A stretch of DNA of 64,000 nt. Source: an uncultured Oscillospiraceae bacterium (GTDB lineage: Bacteria > Bacillota > Clostridia > Oscillospirales > Ruminococcaceae). Below the pieces are notes generated by a model. That model did no database searches and had not been told where the DNA came from. It saw nothing but the letters and a program-made list of their open reading frames with translations. The DNA lies in contig CAKSLI010000007.1 in assembly GCA_934466475.1 (NCBI GenBank), positions 17,340-81,339 of the forward strand, read 5' to 3'. Both the position numbers and the translations under genes were made by a program. The stretch's first letter is position 1; every line of letters starts with the position of its first letter. Positions 53,813 through 62,684 of this stretch are shown one piece after another.

Positions 53813-54763
53813 TTATATTGTGGTATTGCGGTTCCGCAGGTCGTATTTTTTCACGAATCCGTCTATGCTGGATTCATTACGCGGGTCGAAGGAATCCTCG
53901 CAGGGAATGAGCTCCCAGTTCTCCGTGAGTGAAACGGTCTGACCGTTTTTCAGAGTTTTCAGCTCGCCGAGGCTCTCGCACTCAAGGAATATCCCATTCG
54001 TGAAGGTCTCGAAATTGCAGCCGTAGTCCGGGTAGTTTCCGTCAATCTCCATGCTGAAATTCTTCAGGAATATCTGTCCGCGGTTCACGACCGCCGCCCA
54101 GCCGTCCTCGTTGTTCATGCCTATCTTGAACTTGCCGGGCGCGCCCTTTACCTGCCGGAGCGTTCCGTATTTATTGCCGAGGAAGAACCGCTCGTCGTTG
54201 ATATCCGAGTAGCTCCAGAAAACGTTCCTGCGGTTTGAGAGCAGTCCGTTGTCCTTGGCGCTCTGCGGGAATATCTCCACGGCTCCTGCCGCGCAGACGG
54301 TCATAGCCCACGGCGCAAGGGTGACTATCGCGCCGGAAACGTTGCGTATCTCGTGGGAGATCTCCACCCGGGAGCCCTCGCCGGCAAGGCGGCAGGTCAT
54401 TCTGTGCTGCTGTCCTGTGCGGGTAGCCGGGGGAATGAGCGTTACCTCGCCGCCGTTTATGCGGTATTCCACAGGCTCGTTGTCCGGGACGTAGCTGTGC
54501 GGGTAGCTCTCCGGGCTGCTCCAGAGCCTGTGACCGCCGTATATGTACCAGGTCTTATCCCCGCCGAAATAGTCCCGCAGCTCCTGGGAATCGTCCTTGA
54601 ATTCCCTGCCGATGTCCTCCAGAAGCATATTCTCGCGGCCGTTAAGACAGTAGGAGATAATGCGCGGCCCGACGTCCACGGTGATTATAACGCTCGCGGT
54701 GCCGTTGTCGAGCCTGACGCACCTGCCGAAGTTCTTGTAGGTTATTTCAGTAACTGTGACCAT
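53813..54763 (-). CDS. DUF4380 protein, galactose-mutarotase-like fold
   Basis: The 316-residue protein has the marks of DUF4380: VDVGPRIISYCLNGRENML, YGGHRLWSSPESYP, and repeated beta strands through DGWAAVVNRGQIFLKNF to the end. The fold should be the beta-supersandwich seen in aldose epimerases. No catalytic role is known. It is between murL and tmcAL, probably in one operon (10 nt before murL). A link to sugar or wall metabolism is only a guess. Confidence 0.8.
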   Translation of the reverse strand: MVTVTEITYKNFGRCVRLDNGTASVIITVDVGPRIISYCLNGRENMLLEDIGREFKDDSQELRDYFGGDKTWYIYGGHRLWSSPESYPHSYVPDNEPVEYRINGGEVTLIPPATRTGQQHRMTCRLAGEGSRVEISHEIRNVSGAIVTLAPWAMTVCAAGAVEIFPQSAKDNGLLSNRRNVFWSYSDINDERFFLGNKYGTLRQVKGAPGKFKIGMNNEDGWAAVVNRGQIFLKNFSMEIDGNYPDYGCNFETFTNGIFLECESLGELKTLKNGQTVSLTENWELIPCEDSFDPRNESSIDGFVKKYDLRNRNTTI

Positions 54764-54805
54764 TGTATGAACCTCCGTTTTATTCTATGTACGGCGGGAG
54801 CCGCC

Positions 54806-55972
54806 TTATTCCGTGATTATTACAGGTTTCGCAGTGAAATCAGAGCCGCAGGGAAGCGGCTTTTCCAGCGCCAGCGCCCAGATATCCCGGCAGCGGGACT
54901 GGAAGGCTCCCTGCCTGTGAGCCTCCCGGGAGGTATCCATAAGCGCCCTGAGCGAGGTATCCAGCGGCAGCGCGCAGCCCGCCGCCTTTGCCGCCGACAG
55001 TATTTCCCGTCCGCGGGGATTCATGCCGAGAATGCGTATATACGCGTCCTTTTCGCGGAGCATTTTCTTTTCCACCCCGAGGAATGCGCACAGAACCGCG
55101 CGCCTTATCCGCGCAAGCGTGTAGCGCTTGGTCTTCGTGAGAAAATACAGCTCCTCCAGGGAGCCCGCGCGGCGAACCGCCTTGTACAGCCGCTCTCCGA
55201 GACCAGCCGCGGCGTCATAGACCTGCTCGAAGTCCTCCGGCTTCATGCAGCGGAGCTTTGCGAGTATCGCAGGCTCCAGGCGGCGCAGGTCGGCGGCCGG
55301 TGAGCCGGTTTCCGGCGCAAACGCGGAGTAGTCCTCCCCGGAGAGGATCAGCTTTCTTATTGCAGAGGCGCTGGCGAATTTCCCGGCGGTGTCCGCGCTG
55401 TCGTGCTCCGCGCCCTCGCGCTGCACGGTTACCGGCTCTATGGAGCTTCCTATGTCGTCAAGCGCCTTGATGTACTCCACGGCGAGGGTGTTGTTAGGGG
55501 AGCTTATAGTCTCGTACACGTCCGGGGTGTAGAACTTGTTGACCGCCTCCGCGAGAGCGGCGGGGTAGCTATTCCCGGAGGTCATAAGCAGCTGGAAGAA
55601 GTCCGAGCGCACCGCGTATTCCACGGCTCCGGCGGCTTCGCGCAGGGCGGCGATATCGCCGGATTCGCTGCCGAATGAGAGCATATCCACGCAGCCCAGC
55701 GCGGATATTATTCCGACTGCCCCGCGCGCAAATCCCTCGGCGGCGCACAGGCTGTATCTCACAGGGAGCTCCAGCACGAGGTCGGCGCCGTTTTCGAGGG
55801 CGGTTTTCGCCCGGGCGAATTTGTCGCAGACTGCGGCGTCCCCGCGCTGTGTGAAATCCCCGCTCATAACGGAGACTATGTGCGTCGCGCCGAGCGCGCG
55901 GGTCTGTTCCAGCTGGAATTTGTGCCCGTAGTGGAACGGGTTGTATTCACAGATCACTGCCGCAGTTTTCAT
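54806..55972 (-). CDS. tmcAL: tRNA(Met) cytidine acetate ligase
   Basis: The 388-residue protein has the nucleotidyltransferase start AAVICEYNPFHYGHKFQLEQTR with HxGH, then SGDFTQRGDAAVCDKFARAKTAL and LELPVRYSLCAAEGFARGAV, as in TmcAL (YlbM), which forms ac4C34 in elongator tRNA-Met with acetate and ATP. The C-terminal helical part is complete. GGAGGGAAAAATATG gives a strong start. It is first in the minus-strand operon that ends with murD2. Confidence 0.93.
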   Translation of the reverse strand: MKTAAVICEYNPFHYGHKFQLEQTRALGATHIVSVMSGDFTQRGDAAVCDKFARAKTALENGADLVLELPVRYSLCAAEGFARGAVGIISALGCVDMLSFGSESGDIAALREAAGAVEYAVRSDFFQLLMTSGNSYPAALAEAVNKFYTPDVYETISSPNNTLAVEYIKALDDIGSSIEPVTVQREGAEHDSADTAGKFASASAIRKLILSGEDYSAFAPETGSPAADLRRLEPAILAKLRCMKPEDFEQVYDAAAGLGERLYKAVRRAGSLEELYFLTKTKRYTLARIRRAVLCAFLGVEKKMLREKDAYIRILGMNPRGREILSAAKAAGCALPLDTSLRALMDTSREAHRQGAFQSRCRDIWALALEKPLPCGSDFTAKPVIITE

Positions 55973-56086
55973 ATTTTTCCCTCCACCGGCGGCAGATAAA
56001 GGAATATCCGCCCATTTACCGACCGCCCTGACTTGTGTATTTCTTCTCCGGTTATCTGAATATTGCGATAATTATTAGTTATCTAT

Positions 56087-56115
56087 ATTTTACACCAAAT
56101 CCCGCGATAATTCAA
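56087..56115 (-). promoter_or_regulatory. Promoter of the tmcAL-DUF4380-murL-murD2 operon
   Basis: On the minus strand TTGAAT (56115-56110), 17-bp spacer, TAAAAT (56092-56087). It lies back to back with the ackA promoter. Confidence 0.7.
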
Positions 56116-56133
56116 TAATTTTTGAAAAAAGAC

Positions 56134-56162
56134 TTGATTTTTTTGTCGGAAAGTAATAGAAT
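56134..56162 (+). promoter_or_regulatory. Promoter of ackA
   Basis: TTGATT at 56134-56139, 17-bp spacer, TAGAAT at 56157-56162, then an 80-nt AT-rich leader. Confidence 0.65.
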
Positions 56163-56248
56163 AATATTGAGTTATGCAAAATCTCTGGAATCACTGATGA
56201 ACTCTGATTTTGTAATTGAAAATTTACAATAAGGAAGGAATTCAAGAC

Positions 56249-57451
56249 ATGAAAATTCTGGTTATTAACGCCGGCAGCTCTTCTCTGAAGTATCAGCTCC
56301 TGAACATGGAGGATGAAAGCGTTATAGCAAAGGGCAACTGCGACCGTATCGGCATCGATGGACATATCAAGCACACTACGTTCGATGGCAGGGTGGTTGA
56401 GCAGGACAGCAAGTTCCCGACCCACACCGAGGCTTTCGAGAAGCTGGTAGAGGTCCTCACCACCGGCGAGGGCAAGGTCATCGACAGCATGGACGAGATC
56501 TCCGCAGTAGGCCACAGAATAGTACAGGGCGCCGAGGTATTCAGCAAGACAACGCTCGTTACCGACGAGGTTATCCAGCAGATAGACGACCTCGCAGAGC
56601 TCGCTCCGGTACATAATCACCCCCACGCGCTCGCGCTGAGAGCCTGCAAGAAGGTGATCCCTGCTACAACTCCGCAGGTAGTCGTATTTGATACCGCGTT
56701 CCATTCCACAATGCCGGAAAAGGCTTTCATGTACGGACTTCCCTATGAGTGCTACGAGAAGCTGCACGTAAGAAAGTACGGCTTCCACGGAACTTCCCAC
56801 AGATTCGTGACCCAGGCGCTCGCTGACGCGCTCGGCAAGGATCTCAAGGATCTCAAGATTGTTTCCTGCCACCTCGGAAACGGTTCCTCCATTACGGCAG
56901 TTGACGGCGGAAAGTCCATTGATACCTCCATGGGCTTCACTCCCCTTGACGGCGTAATCATGGGCACACGCTGCGGCAGCGTTGACCCCTCCGCTGTAAC
57001 ATTCGTTGCAAACAAGCTGGGACTCACTCCCAACGAGATGAGCGACTACATGAACAAGAAGTCCGGCTTCCTCGGAATTTCCGGAATCTCCAGCGATAAC
57101 CGCGACATCACAAGCGCTGCCGAGCACGGCGACCACAAGGCGCAGCTCGCAGGCGAAATGCTCCGCTATGAGATCAAGAAGTTCATCGGTTCTTACGCTG
57201 CAATAATGAACGGTCTTGACGCTGTTCTTTTCACCGGCGGTATCGGCGAGAACTCCGATGACGTACGCGCTGACGTATGCCATAACATGGAATACCTCGG
57301 GATCAAGCTCGATGACGCTGCAAACGCAGGTCTGAGAGGAAAGCTCCAGAGAATTTCCGCTCCTGACAGCAAGGTAGAGGTATGGGTGGTTCCGACCAAC
57401 GAGGAGCTGCTTATCGCCCGCGATACCATGGCGCTGGTTGGCGAGCTCTGA
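56249..57451 (+). CDS. ackA: Acetate kinase
   Basis: The 400-residue protein starts MKILVINAGSSSLKYQLLNM and has the second family signature YGFHGTSHRFV, plus FTGGIGENS near the end. It makes ATP from acetyl phosphate in fermentation. I choose the ATG at 56249, with AAGGAAGG upstream. No pta gene is next to it. Codon use suggests high expression. A strong terminator follows. Confidence 0.97.
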   Translation: MKILVINAGSSSLKYQLLNMEDESVIAKGNCDRIGIDGHIKHTTFDGRVVEQDSKFPTHTEAFEKLVEVLTTGEGKVIDSMDEISAVGHRIVQGAEVFSKTTLVTDEVIQQIDDLAELAPVHNHPHALALRACKKVIPATTPQVVVFDTAFHSTMPEKAFMYGLPYECYEKLHVRKYGFHGTSHRFVTQALADALGKDLKDLKIVSCHLGNGSSITAVDGGKSIDTSMGFTPLDGVIMGTRCGSVDPSAVTFVANKLGLTPNEMSDYMNKKSGFLGISGISSDNRDITSAAEHGDHKAQLAGEMLRYEIKKFIGSYAAIMNGLDAVLFTGGIGENSDDVRADVCHNMEYLGIKLDDAANAGLRGKLQRISAPDSKVEVWVVPTNEELLIARDTMALVGEL

Positions 57452-57468
57452 TAAATCGAATATAGCAG

Positions 57469-57495
57469 GGGAGGGGCTTGCCCCTCCCGTTTTTC
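57469..57495 (+). terminator. Rho-independent terminator after ackA
   Basis: GGGAGGGG / CCCCTCCC with a CTTG loop and GTTTTT. Confidence 0.92.
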
Positions 57496-57543
57496 GTATA
57501 TGGCATTATGTATGCCGTGGAATAAATAGCCGGGGGTGATACC

Positions 57544-58197
57544 GTGCGTCTGTTTTATCTGATACTGATGTTCCTGTCCGGAGGATACCTCCTGCTTCAG
57601 CTTGCGGTCTGGCTGTTTTTCGGGCGGTCGCTGTTTCCGCAGGCTGGGGAGCTTTTCGAGCACCGCAAAAGCCGCATTGAATGGCAGACCGTGTTCCCGA
57701 AGAACCTGCTGCGGTTGGTGGTTTTCGTGTTCGCAGGTGCGCTGACAGGCTCCCTGCTGGATCTTGCCGGAGTAGTGAGCTGGCTCTCGCTGCCCTGCGC
57801 GGCGGTGGGAGGTCTGGCGTTCAATTTCCTGCTGAGCACTGTGATATCTCCGCTGTATAACCGGCTTCACCGCCAGGGCAGACCCACGGAATCCGAGCTT
57901 GAAAACATGGAAGCCGAGGTGACGGAGGACATAACCGAGGATATGTACGGCGAGATCTGCGTAAGGCGCGGCAGGCAGACGTACTATTTCCGGGCGGTCT
58001 CGGCGAACGGCAGGGAGCTCCCGGCGGGAACTCCGGTGATAGTGATTTACAGCGAGGACGGCGCCTGCTTTGTTGAATCAACAGAGCATTTCTACGACAT
58101 ACTGTTTGAGGAGGGCGGGGAGCCCTCGGATTCTCCGCAGGCAGTTGAAAAAACGGAGCCCCCGGAGTACGGCGGGAACGAAATAGGGAGGGCATGA
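57544..58197 (+). CDS. Membrane protein with NfeD-like layout
   Basis: The 217-residue protein starts with GTG (GGGGGTGATACC upstream). It has one N-terminal helix (YLILMFLSGGYLLLQLAVWLFF), two more near 57-103, and a soluble C-terminal part that looks like an OB fold (MYGEICVRRGRQTYYFRAVSANGRELPAGTPVIVIY). This resembles NfeD/YqiJ proteins that organise membrane microdomains, but no flotillin gene is next to it. Family assignment is tentative. It is followed at once by the HAD gene. Confidence 0.65.
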   Translation: MRLFYLILMFLSGGYLLLQLAVWLFFGRSLFPQAGELFEHRKSRIEWQTVFPKNLLRLVVFVFAGALTGSLLDLAGVVSWLSLPCAAVGGLAFNFLLSTVISPLYNRLHRQGRPTESELENMEAEVTEDITEDMYGEICVRRGRQTYYFRAVSANGRELPAGTPVIVIYSEDGACFVESTEHFYDILFEEGGEPSDSPQAVEKTEPPEYGGNEIGRA

Positions 58198-58198
58198 G

Positions 58199-58885
58199 AT
58201 GAAAGTTATAGTTTTTGATATCGGCGGCACTCTTATGGAATATGTGAATATGCCGAACGTCTGGATGGACTACTACGAAAGCGCGTTCCGGCACGTCCGG
58301 GAGAAGCTGGGGCTTCCGCTGACGGACGAGCAGCTAGGCAGGTCTGTCGAGGTGCTGAGGGAGTACAATCCGCGCGTGAAATACCGCGAAAAGGACTACG
58401 CCCCGGAGCAGATTTTCGGGGACGCGGCAAAGGGCTGGGATTTCCCGTATTCGCTGGAGGCGGTCATTTCGGCGTTCTTTGAGGACATGAAGCTGACCCC
58501 GCTCATCTATCCGGAGACTATTCCGACGCTGGAGAAGCTGCGCTCCGCAGGCTGGAAGATAGCAACGCTGACGGACGTAGCCACGGGAATGCCTGACAGC
58601 CTTCACAAGAGCTATTTCCCGGAGCTTATGCCGTATTTCGACCTGTATGTTTCCTCGCAGAGCTGTGGATTCCGCAAGCCGAATCCCGCCGGGGTGCATT
58701 TCATAGCGCAGCATTTCGGCGCGGACGAAAGGCGGTTCGTCTTTGTGGGTGACGAGCCCAAGGATATACAGACTGCAAAGAATGTCGGCTGCCGCTCGGT
58801 CCTCATCGACAGGAAAAACCGGGGACTAAGCGAGGGGCAGGATAACACGATAAAGACGCTGGACGAGCTGCTCGATATTATCTGA
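58199..58885 (+). CDS. HAD-family hydrolase
   Basis: The 228-residue protein has motif I VFDIGGTLMEY, motif III Lys in CGFRKPNPAGVHFIAQ and motif IV FVGDEPKDIQTAKNVG. The second Asp of the usual DxD is Gly, a variant common in one branch of the family. A C1-type cap is likely. The substrate is a phosphorylated metabolite of unknown type. It starts 1 nt after the preceding stop, so it is coupled. Confidence 0.9.
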   Translation: MKVIVFDIGGTLMEYVNMPNVWMDYYESAFRHVREKLGLPLTDEQLGRSVEVLREYNPRVKYREKDYAPEQIFGDAAKGWDFPYSLEAVISAFFEDMKLTPLIYPETIPTLEKLRSAGWKIATLTDVATGMPDSLHKSYFPELMPYFDLYVSSQSCGFRKPNPAGVHFIAQHFGADERRFVFVGDEPKDIQTAKNVGCRSVLIDRKNRGLSEGQDNTIKTLDELLDII

Positions 58886-58922
58886 GACGGCTTGTTTTCT
58901 GATAATTTTCACAGAAAGGTAC

Positions 58923-58951
58923 TGGAAAAAAAGCGCGATATGTGCTATACT
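58923..58951 (+). promoter_or_regulatory. Promoter of the M16 peptidase-lgt-folD cluster
   Basis: TGGAAA at 58923-58928, 17-bp spacer, TATACT at 58946-58951 with an extended -10 TG. The leader to the first start codon is only about 20 nt. Confidence 0.65.
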
Positions 58952-58976
58952 ATATCAGTATACATTTATAAAGGAG

Positions 58977-60248
58977 ATGTTTGAAATACTGGACAGAAAA
59001 CAGCTTTCCGACGGGATATTCTTTTCAAGGATAACCGATGGGCGCTTCAAGACCAATCGTATATCTATAACCTTTTACACTGATTTCAGCAGCGGTACGC
59101 GCTCTGACTATGCGATAATACCGTATATTCTGACTGACAGCTGCCGAAAATATCCGAACCTCACAAGGCTCACCGAGAAGTATTCCGACCTTTACGGCGC
59201 TTCGCTCTCGGACAATCTCGGCTGCGAGTTTGATTCCCGGAGCATGACTTTCAGCATAAGCTTCATTGACGACCGCTACACGCTCTATGGCGAAAAGCTG
59301 GAGCAGGAGTGCTGCGGTCTGCTGCTTGACTGCATTCTCGACCCGAAGCTTGAAAACGGCGTGTTTGAGCCCGCCCAGGTGGAGATCATGCGGCAGGAGC
59401 TCATTGACGCGATAATGAGCGTAAAGGGCGACAAGCGTCTGTTCGCGGCTCAGCAGGGCGGAAAGGCTGCATACAAGGGCGAACCCTGCGGGCTCCCGGT
59501 AAACGGCACCGTTGAGGAGGCAAAGGCGGTAACTCCGCAGTCGGCGTATGCCGCTTACCTGAATATGCTGGAGCACGCGCACATCGAGATATTCGCGGCA
59601 GGGTGCAGCGATTTCTCACAGAGCGAAGCCCTCATGTCCGGGCGGCTGAGCGGGCTGAAGCGCGGGGATATAGTGGCTCCCGCGGCGAAGCCGAGCCAGC
59701 TCAAGGAGGATGTTTTCCGCACCGGAGATAAGATAAAAATGCAGCAGGCTATCCTGCGCATGTATTTCAAGGCTCCGCAGATAAACGACCGTTTCGCGAG
59801 CGTGCTGCTGACCCAGATACTCGGCGGAATGACGACATCCCGCTTCTTCACCAATATCCGCGAGAAGCAGTCGCTGTGCTATTACTGCGCGAGCGCTTCC
59901 AGCAGGTTCAAGAAAACGCTCACCGTATATGCGGGCGTTGACCCGGCTAATATCGCAAAGACGGAGCGCGCTGTGATGTCTGAGTTTATGAACATCAGCA
60001 TGATGGGAGTTACAGAGGAGGAGCTGGAGCACGCCAAGCTGGACGCCATTGAAAGCGTGCGCGGAGTGTACGATTCCGCGGCGGCGATATCCATGTGGTA
60101 TTCAACTCAGATAACCGACCCGGAGTTCATCACACCGGAGCAGTTCATCGAAAATATACAGCAGGTGACCGCGGACCGAGTTATGAAGGTCTGCCGTATG
60201 TACTGCCTTGATACAGTCTACACCCTGACCCCCGAGGAGGCGAAGTAA
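58977..60248 (+). CDS. M16-family peptidase-like protein, YfmF type (inactive partner)
   Basis: The 423-residue protein has the M16 fold (SDLYGASLSDNLGCEFDSRSMTFSISFIDD; MTTSRFFTNIREKQSLCYYCASASS) but no HxxEH zinc motif. In B. subtilis YfmF pairs with YfmH, the active one, and the pair is linked to elongation-factor P modification. Here the next gene has HxxEH and is coupled through TAATG. The AAGGAG at 58971-58976 touches the ATG at 58977 with no spacer, so the true start may be a few codons later. Confidence 0.88.
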   Translation: MFEILDRKQLSDGIFFSRITDGRFKTNRISITFYTDFSSGTRSDYAIIPYILTDSCRKYPNLTRLTEKYSDLYGASLSDNLGCEFDSRSMTFSISFIDDRYTLYGEKLEQECCGLLLDCILDPKLENGVFEPAQVEIMRQELIDAIMSVKGDKRLFAAQQGGKAAYKGEPCGLPVNGTVEEAKAVTPQSAYAAYLNMLEHAHIEIFAAGCSDFSQSEALMSGRLSGLKRGDIVAPAAKPSQLKEDVFRTGDKIKMQQAILRMYFKAPQINDRFASVLLTQILGGMTTSRFFTNIREKQSLCYYCASASSRFKKTLTVYAGVDPANIAKTERAVMSEFMNISMMGVTEEELEHAKLDAIESVRGVYDSAAAISMWYSTQITDPEFITPEQFIENIQQVTADRVMKVCRMYCLDTVYTLTPEEAK

Positions 60249-61519
60249 TGCTGGAGGAGATAACGAGCGCAAGGCTCGGCGAGAAATACTACAAATACAC
60301 CCACAGCAGCGGAGTTACCGTGCTGCTGTATCCTATGAAGGGCTATTCCACGATAACCGCGCAGTTTTCCGTGAAATTCGGCTCGATAGACAACTGTTAC
60401 AGCATTGACGGCGGAGCCCCTGTGCATATCCCGGACGGCACCGCGCACTACCTTGAGCACAAGCTGTTCGAGGCCCCCGAAAAGGAGGCGTTTGCAAGGT
60501 TCGCGGAGACCGGAGCCTCCTGCAATGCCGGCACCTCCTACGACAGCACGAGGTATTATTTCAGCTGCTCGGAGAACTTTGAGAAGAACCTTGAGATACT
60601 GCTGGATTTCGTTCAGCACCCCTATTTCACGCCTGAAAACGTGGAAAAGGAGCGCGGGATAATCACGCAGGAAATAACCATGTATCTCGACAACCCCGGC
60701 TGGCGCGTCTGCATGGAGCTCTACAAGGGAATGTTCAGCAAGAATCCTGTGCAGAAGGATATCGCGGGCAGCCCGGAGAGCATCGCGCTCATCACGGACA
60801 AGCTGCTGTACGATGTTTACAACGCATTCTACGATCCGTCCAATATGTACCTGTGCATATCCGGGGGATTCGACCTTGAAAGCGCCGTGGAGGTCTGCGA
60901 GCGCTGCCTGCTTCCCAGAAGCGCGCAGAACGTTGTCTCCATTATGGAGCAGGAGCCGCCGGAGGTGGTTTCCCGCCGGGTACAGACAGCGATGCCCCTC
61001 GGAAAGACGAATTTCGCGCTCGGCTTCAAAATGCCCGCGTATTCCGGCAGGGACATGACAGAGGAATACATCTACCACACGCTTATGAACGACACCTCTG
61101 TCGGCGCAAGCACGGAGTTCTACCGCGCAATGCGCGACAAGGGGCTTATAAACGTGACTTTTGAAAGCAGCATTATGATGGGCAGGGGGTTCTTCATTCC
61201 CGGCATTTACGGCGAATCTGACGAGCCTGACCGCGTTGCTGAGGCAGTCTGCGCGGAGTACCGCCGCCTTAAGAGCTGCCCGCCGTCCGAGGAAGCGTTC
61301 CTGCGGGCGAAGAAGTACCTTTACGGCGACAGCGTGCGCTCCTACAACAACGTGGAGAGCGTGGCGCAGAACCTCTCAGACGCGGCGCTTACGGGCACTT
61401 CTGCGTTCGATTACGCGGAGCTTGCGGCTGCGGCTGATTATGAGGGAATGCTGAAACGGCTCAGCGGCTTTGACGAGAACAGCTGCTGTCTGTCCGTGAT
61501 AGTTCCAACGGAGGATTGA
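60248..61519 (+). CDS. M16-family zinc metallopeptidase, YfmH type
   Basis: The 423-residue protein has the inverted zinc motif H67-Y-L-E70-H71 (GTAHYLEHKLFE) and the downstream Glu in NVEKERGIITQEI. It should be the active subunit of a two-part M16 peptidase with the preceding gene. It acts in the cytoplasm, as no signal peptide is seen. TAATG joins it to the previous gene; lgt begins 1 nt after its stop. Confidence 0.93.
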   Translation: MLEEITSARLGEKYYKYTHSSGVTVLLYPMKGYSTITAQFSVKFGSIDNCYSIDGGAPVHIPDGTAHYLEHKLFEAPEKEAFARFAETGASCNAGTSYDSTRYYFSCSENFEKNLEILLDFVQHPYFTPENVEKERGIITQEITMYLDNPGWRVCMELYKGMFSKNPVQKDIAGSPESIALITDKLLYDVYNAFYDPSNMYLCISGGFDLESAVEVCERCLLPRSAQNVVSIMEQEPPEVVSRRVQTAMPLGKTNFALGFKMPAYSGRDMTEEYIYHTLMNDTSVGASTEFYRAMRDKGLINVTFESSIMMGRGFFIPGIYGESDEPDRVAEAVCAEYRRLKSCPPSEEAFLRAKKYLYGDSVRSYNNVESVAQNLSDAALTGTSAFDYAELAAAADYEGMLKRLSGFDENSCCLSVIVPTED

Positions 61520-61520
61520 T

Positions 61521-62684
61521 ATGTTGACATCACTTATTACGGCTGCTTCCGCCTTTCCGGAGGTGGAGCTGACTTTCCCGAACCTGTTCGGCGGATTCAC
61601 GATAAGCTACCGTCAGGGCTTCGAGCTTTTCGGGATAAAGATATACTGGTACGGAGTGCTGATAACGATAGGCGTTATCCTAGCGTACCTCTACGCAAGC
61701 AGGCGCGCCAGGAGCTTCGGGATAAACAAGGACAGAATGTTCGATGTGGTTTTCGTGGCGCTCATCGGCGGATTCCTGGGCGCGAGAATTTACTACTGCG
61801 TATTCCAGACGCTTGACCCGAACGGCATAAACTATGATTTCGTCACGATGTTCACAACGATACGCGACGGCGGACTTGCGATATACGGCGGCGTTATCGG
61901 CGGATTCCTGTGCGGATTTATCGCCTGCAAGATACGCAAGGTGAATTTCCGGGCGATGGCAGACCTTGCCTCATTCGGATTCCTGATAGGTCAGACGATA
62001 GGCAGATGGGGCAACTTCATCAATCAGGAGGCTTTCGGCGCGCAGTGCGCGGACGACTGGCTTTTCGGCATGACCAGCGTGGACATAATCGCAAGGGACC
62101 ACCTCGAGGCGGGCGCGCTGGTTCACCCGTGCTTCCTGTATGAGAGCGTGTGGTGTCTCGTGGGATTCATCGCGCTGCATTTCTACTCGAAGAAGCTTCG
62201 AACCTTTGACGGCGAGATAATGCTGATGTATCTTGCATGGTACGGTCTTGGCAGGTCTTGGATAGAGGGGCTCCGCACCGACAGCCTTATGGCGGGCGAG
62301 CTGAGAATATCTCAGGTTGTCGCGGCGGTATGCTTCGTTGCCTGCACGATCATGGTCATCGTATTCAAGATACTTACCGAGAAGAAGCACATTCCGCTTT
62401 ATGTCAACACCGACGCCTGCCGCGAGCTTGCAGAAGCGGACGCAGCGGCAGAGGCTGAGCGGCTCCGCAAAAAGCAGGAGAAGAAGTCCGATCAGGCGGC
62501 TCCTAGTATCCTTGCGGACGGCGCAGATGACATAACGCTTGACGAAGAAACCGCAGCGGAGGATGGCAAGGAGGAGCAGGAGGAAGCTCCCGCGGAGGAA
62601 AGCGCTGACGTCTCCGCAGAGGAAACAGAAGATACACACAACGAGGAAAGCGAGGAAAATTCCGATGGCAGCACAGATAATTGA
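61521..62684 (+). CDS. lgt: Prolipoprotein diacylglyceryl transferase with a long acidic tail
   Basis: The protein has about seven membrane helices and the Lgt signature GLAIYGGVIGGFLCGF and GRWGNFINQEAFG, with the essential His and Arg positions (IKIYWYGVLITIG, VHPCFLYES). It moves diacylglycerol from phosphatidylglycerol to the lipobox Cys of lipoproteins, of which several occur in this window. At 387 residues it is about 90 longer than usual: the cytoplasmic C-terminus from about 300 is a charged coil that turns into a very acidic Glu/Asp/Ala tail. The end overlaps folD by 20 nt. Confidence 0.93.
   Translation: MLTSLITAASAFPEVELTFPNLFGGFTISYRQGFELFGIKIYWYGVLITIGVILAYLYASRRARSFGINKDRMFDVVFVALIGGFLGARIYYCVFQTLDPNGINYDFVTMFTTIRDGGLAIYGGVIGGFLCGFIACKIRKVNFRAMADLASFGFLIGQTIGRWGNFINQEAFGAQCADDWLFGMTSVDIIARDHLEAGALVHPCFLYESVWCLVGFIALHFYSKKLRTFDGEIMLMYLAWYGLGRSWIEGLRTDSLMAGELRISQVVAAVCFVACTIMVIVFKILTEKKHIPLYVNTDACRELAEADAAAEAERLRKKQEKKSDQAAPSILADGADDITLDEETAAEDGKEEQEEAPAEESADVSAEETEDTHNEESEENSDGSTDN

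Noticed and set aside
62539..62664. Longer folD starting inside lgt
   Set aside because: The extension overlaps the acidic lgt tail in another frame, has no ribosome site, and FolD proteins begin at the ATG chosen here.
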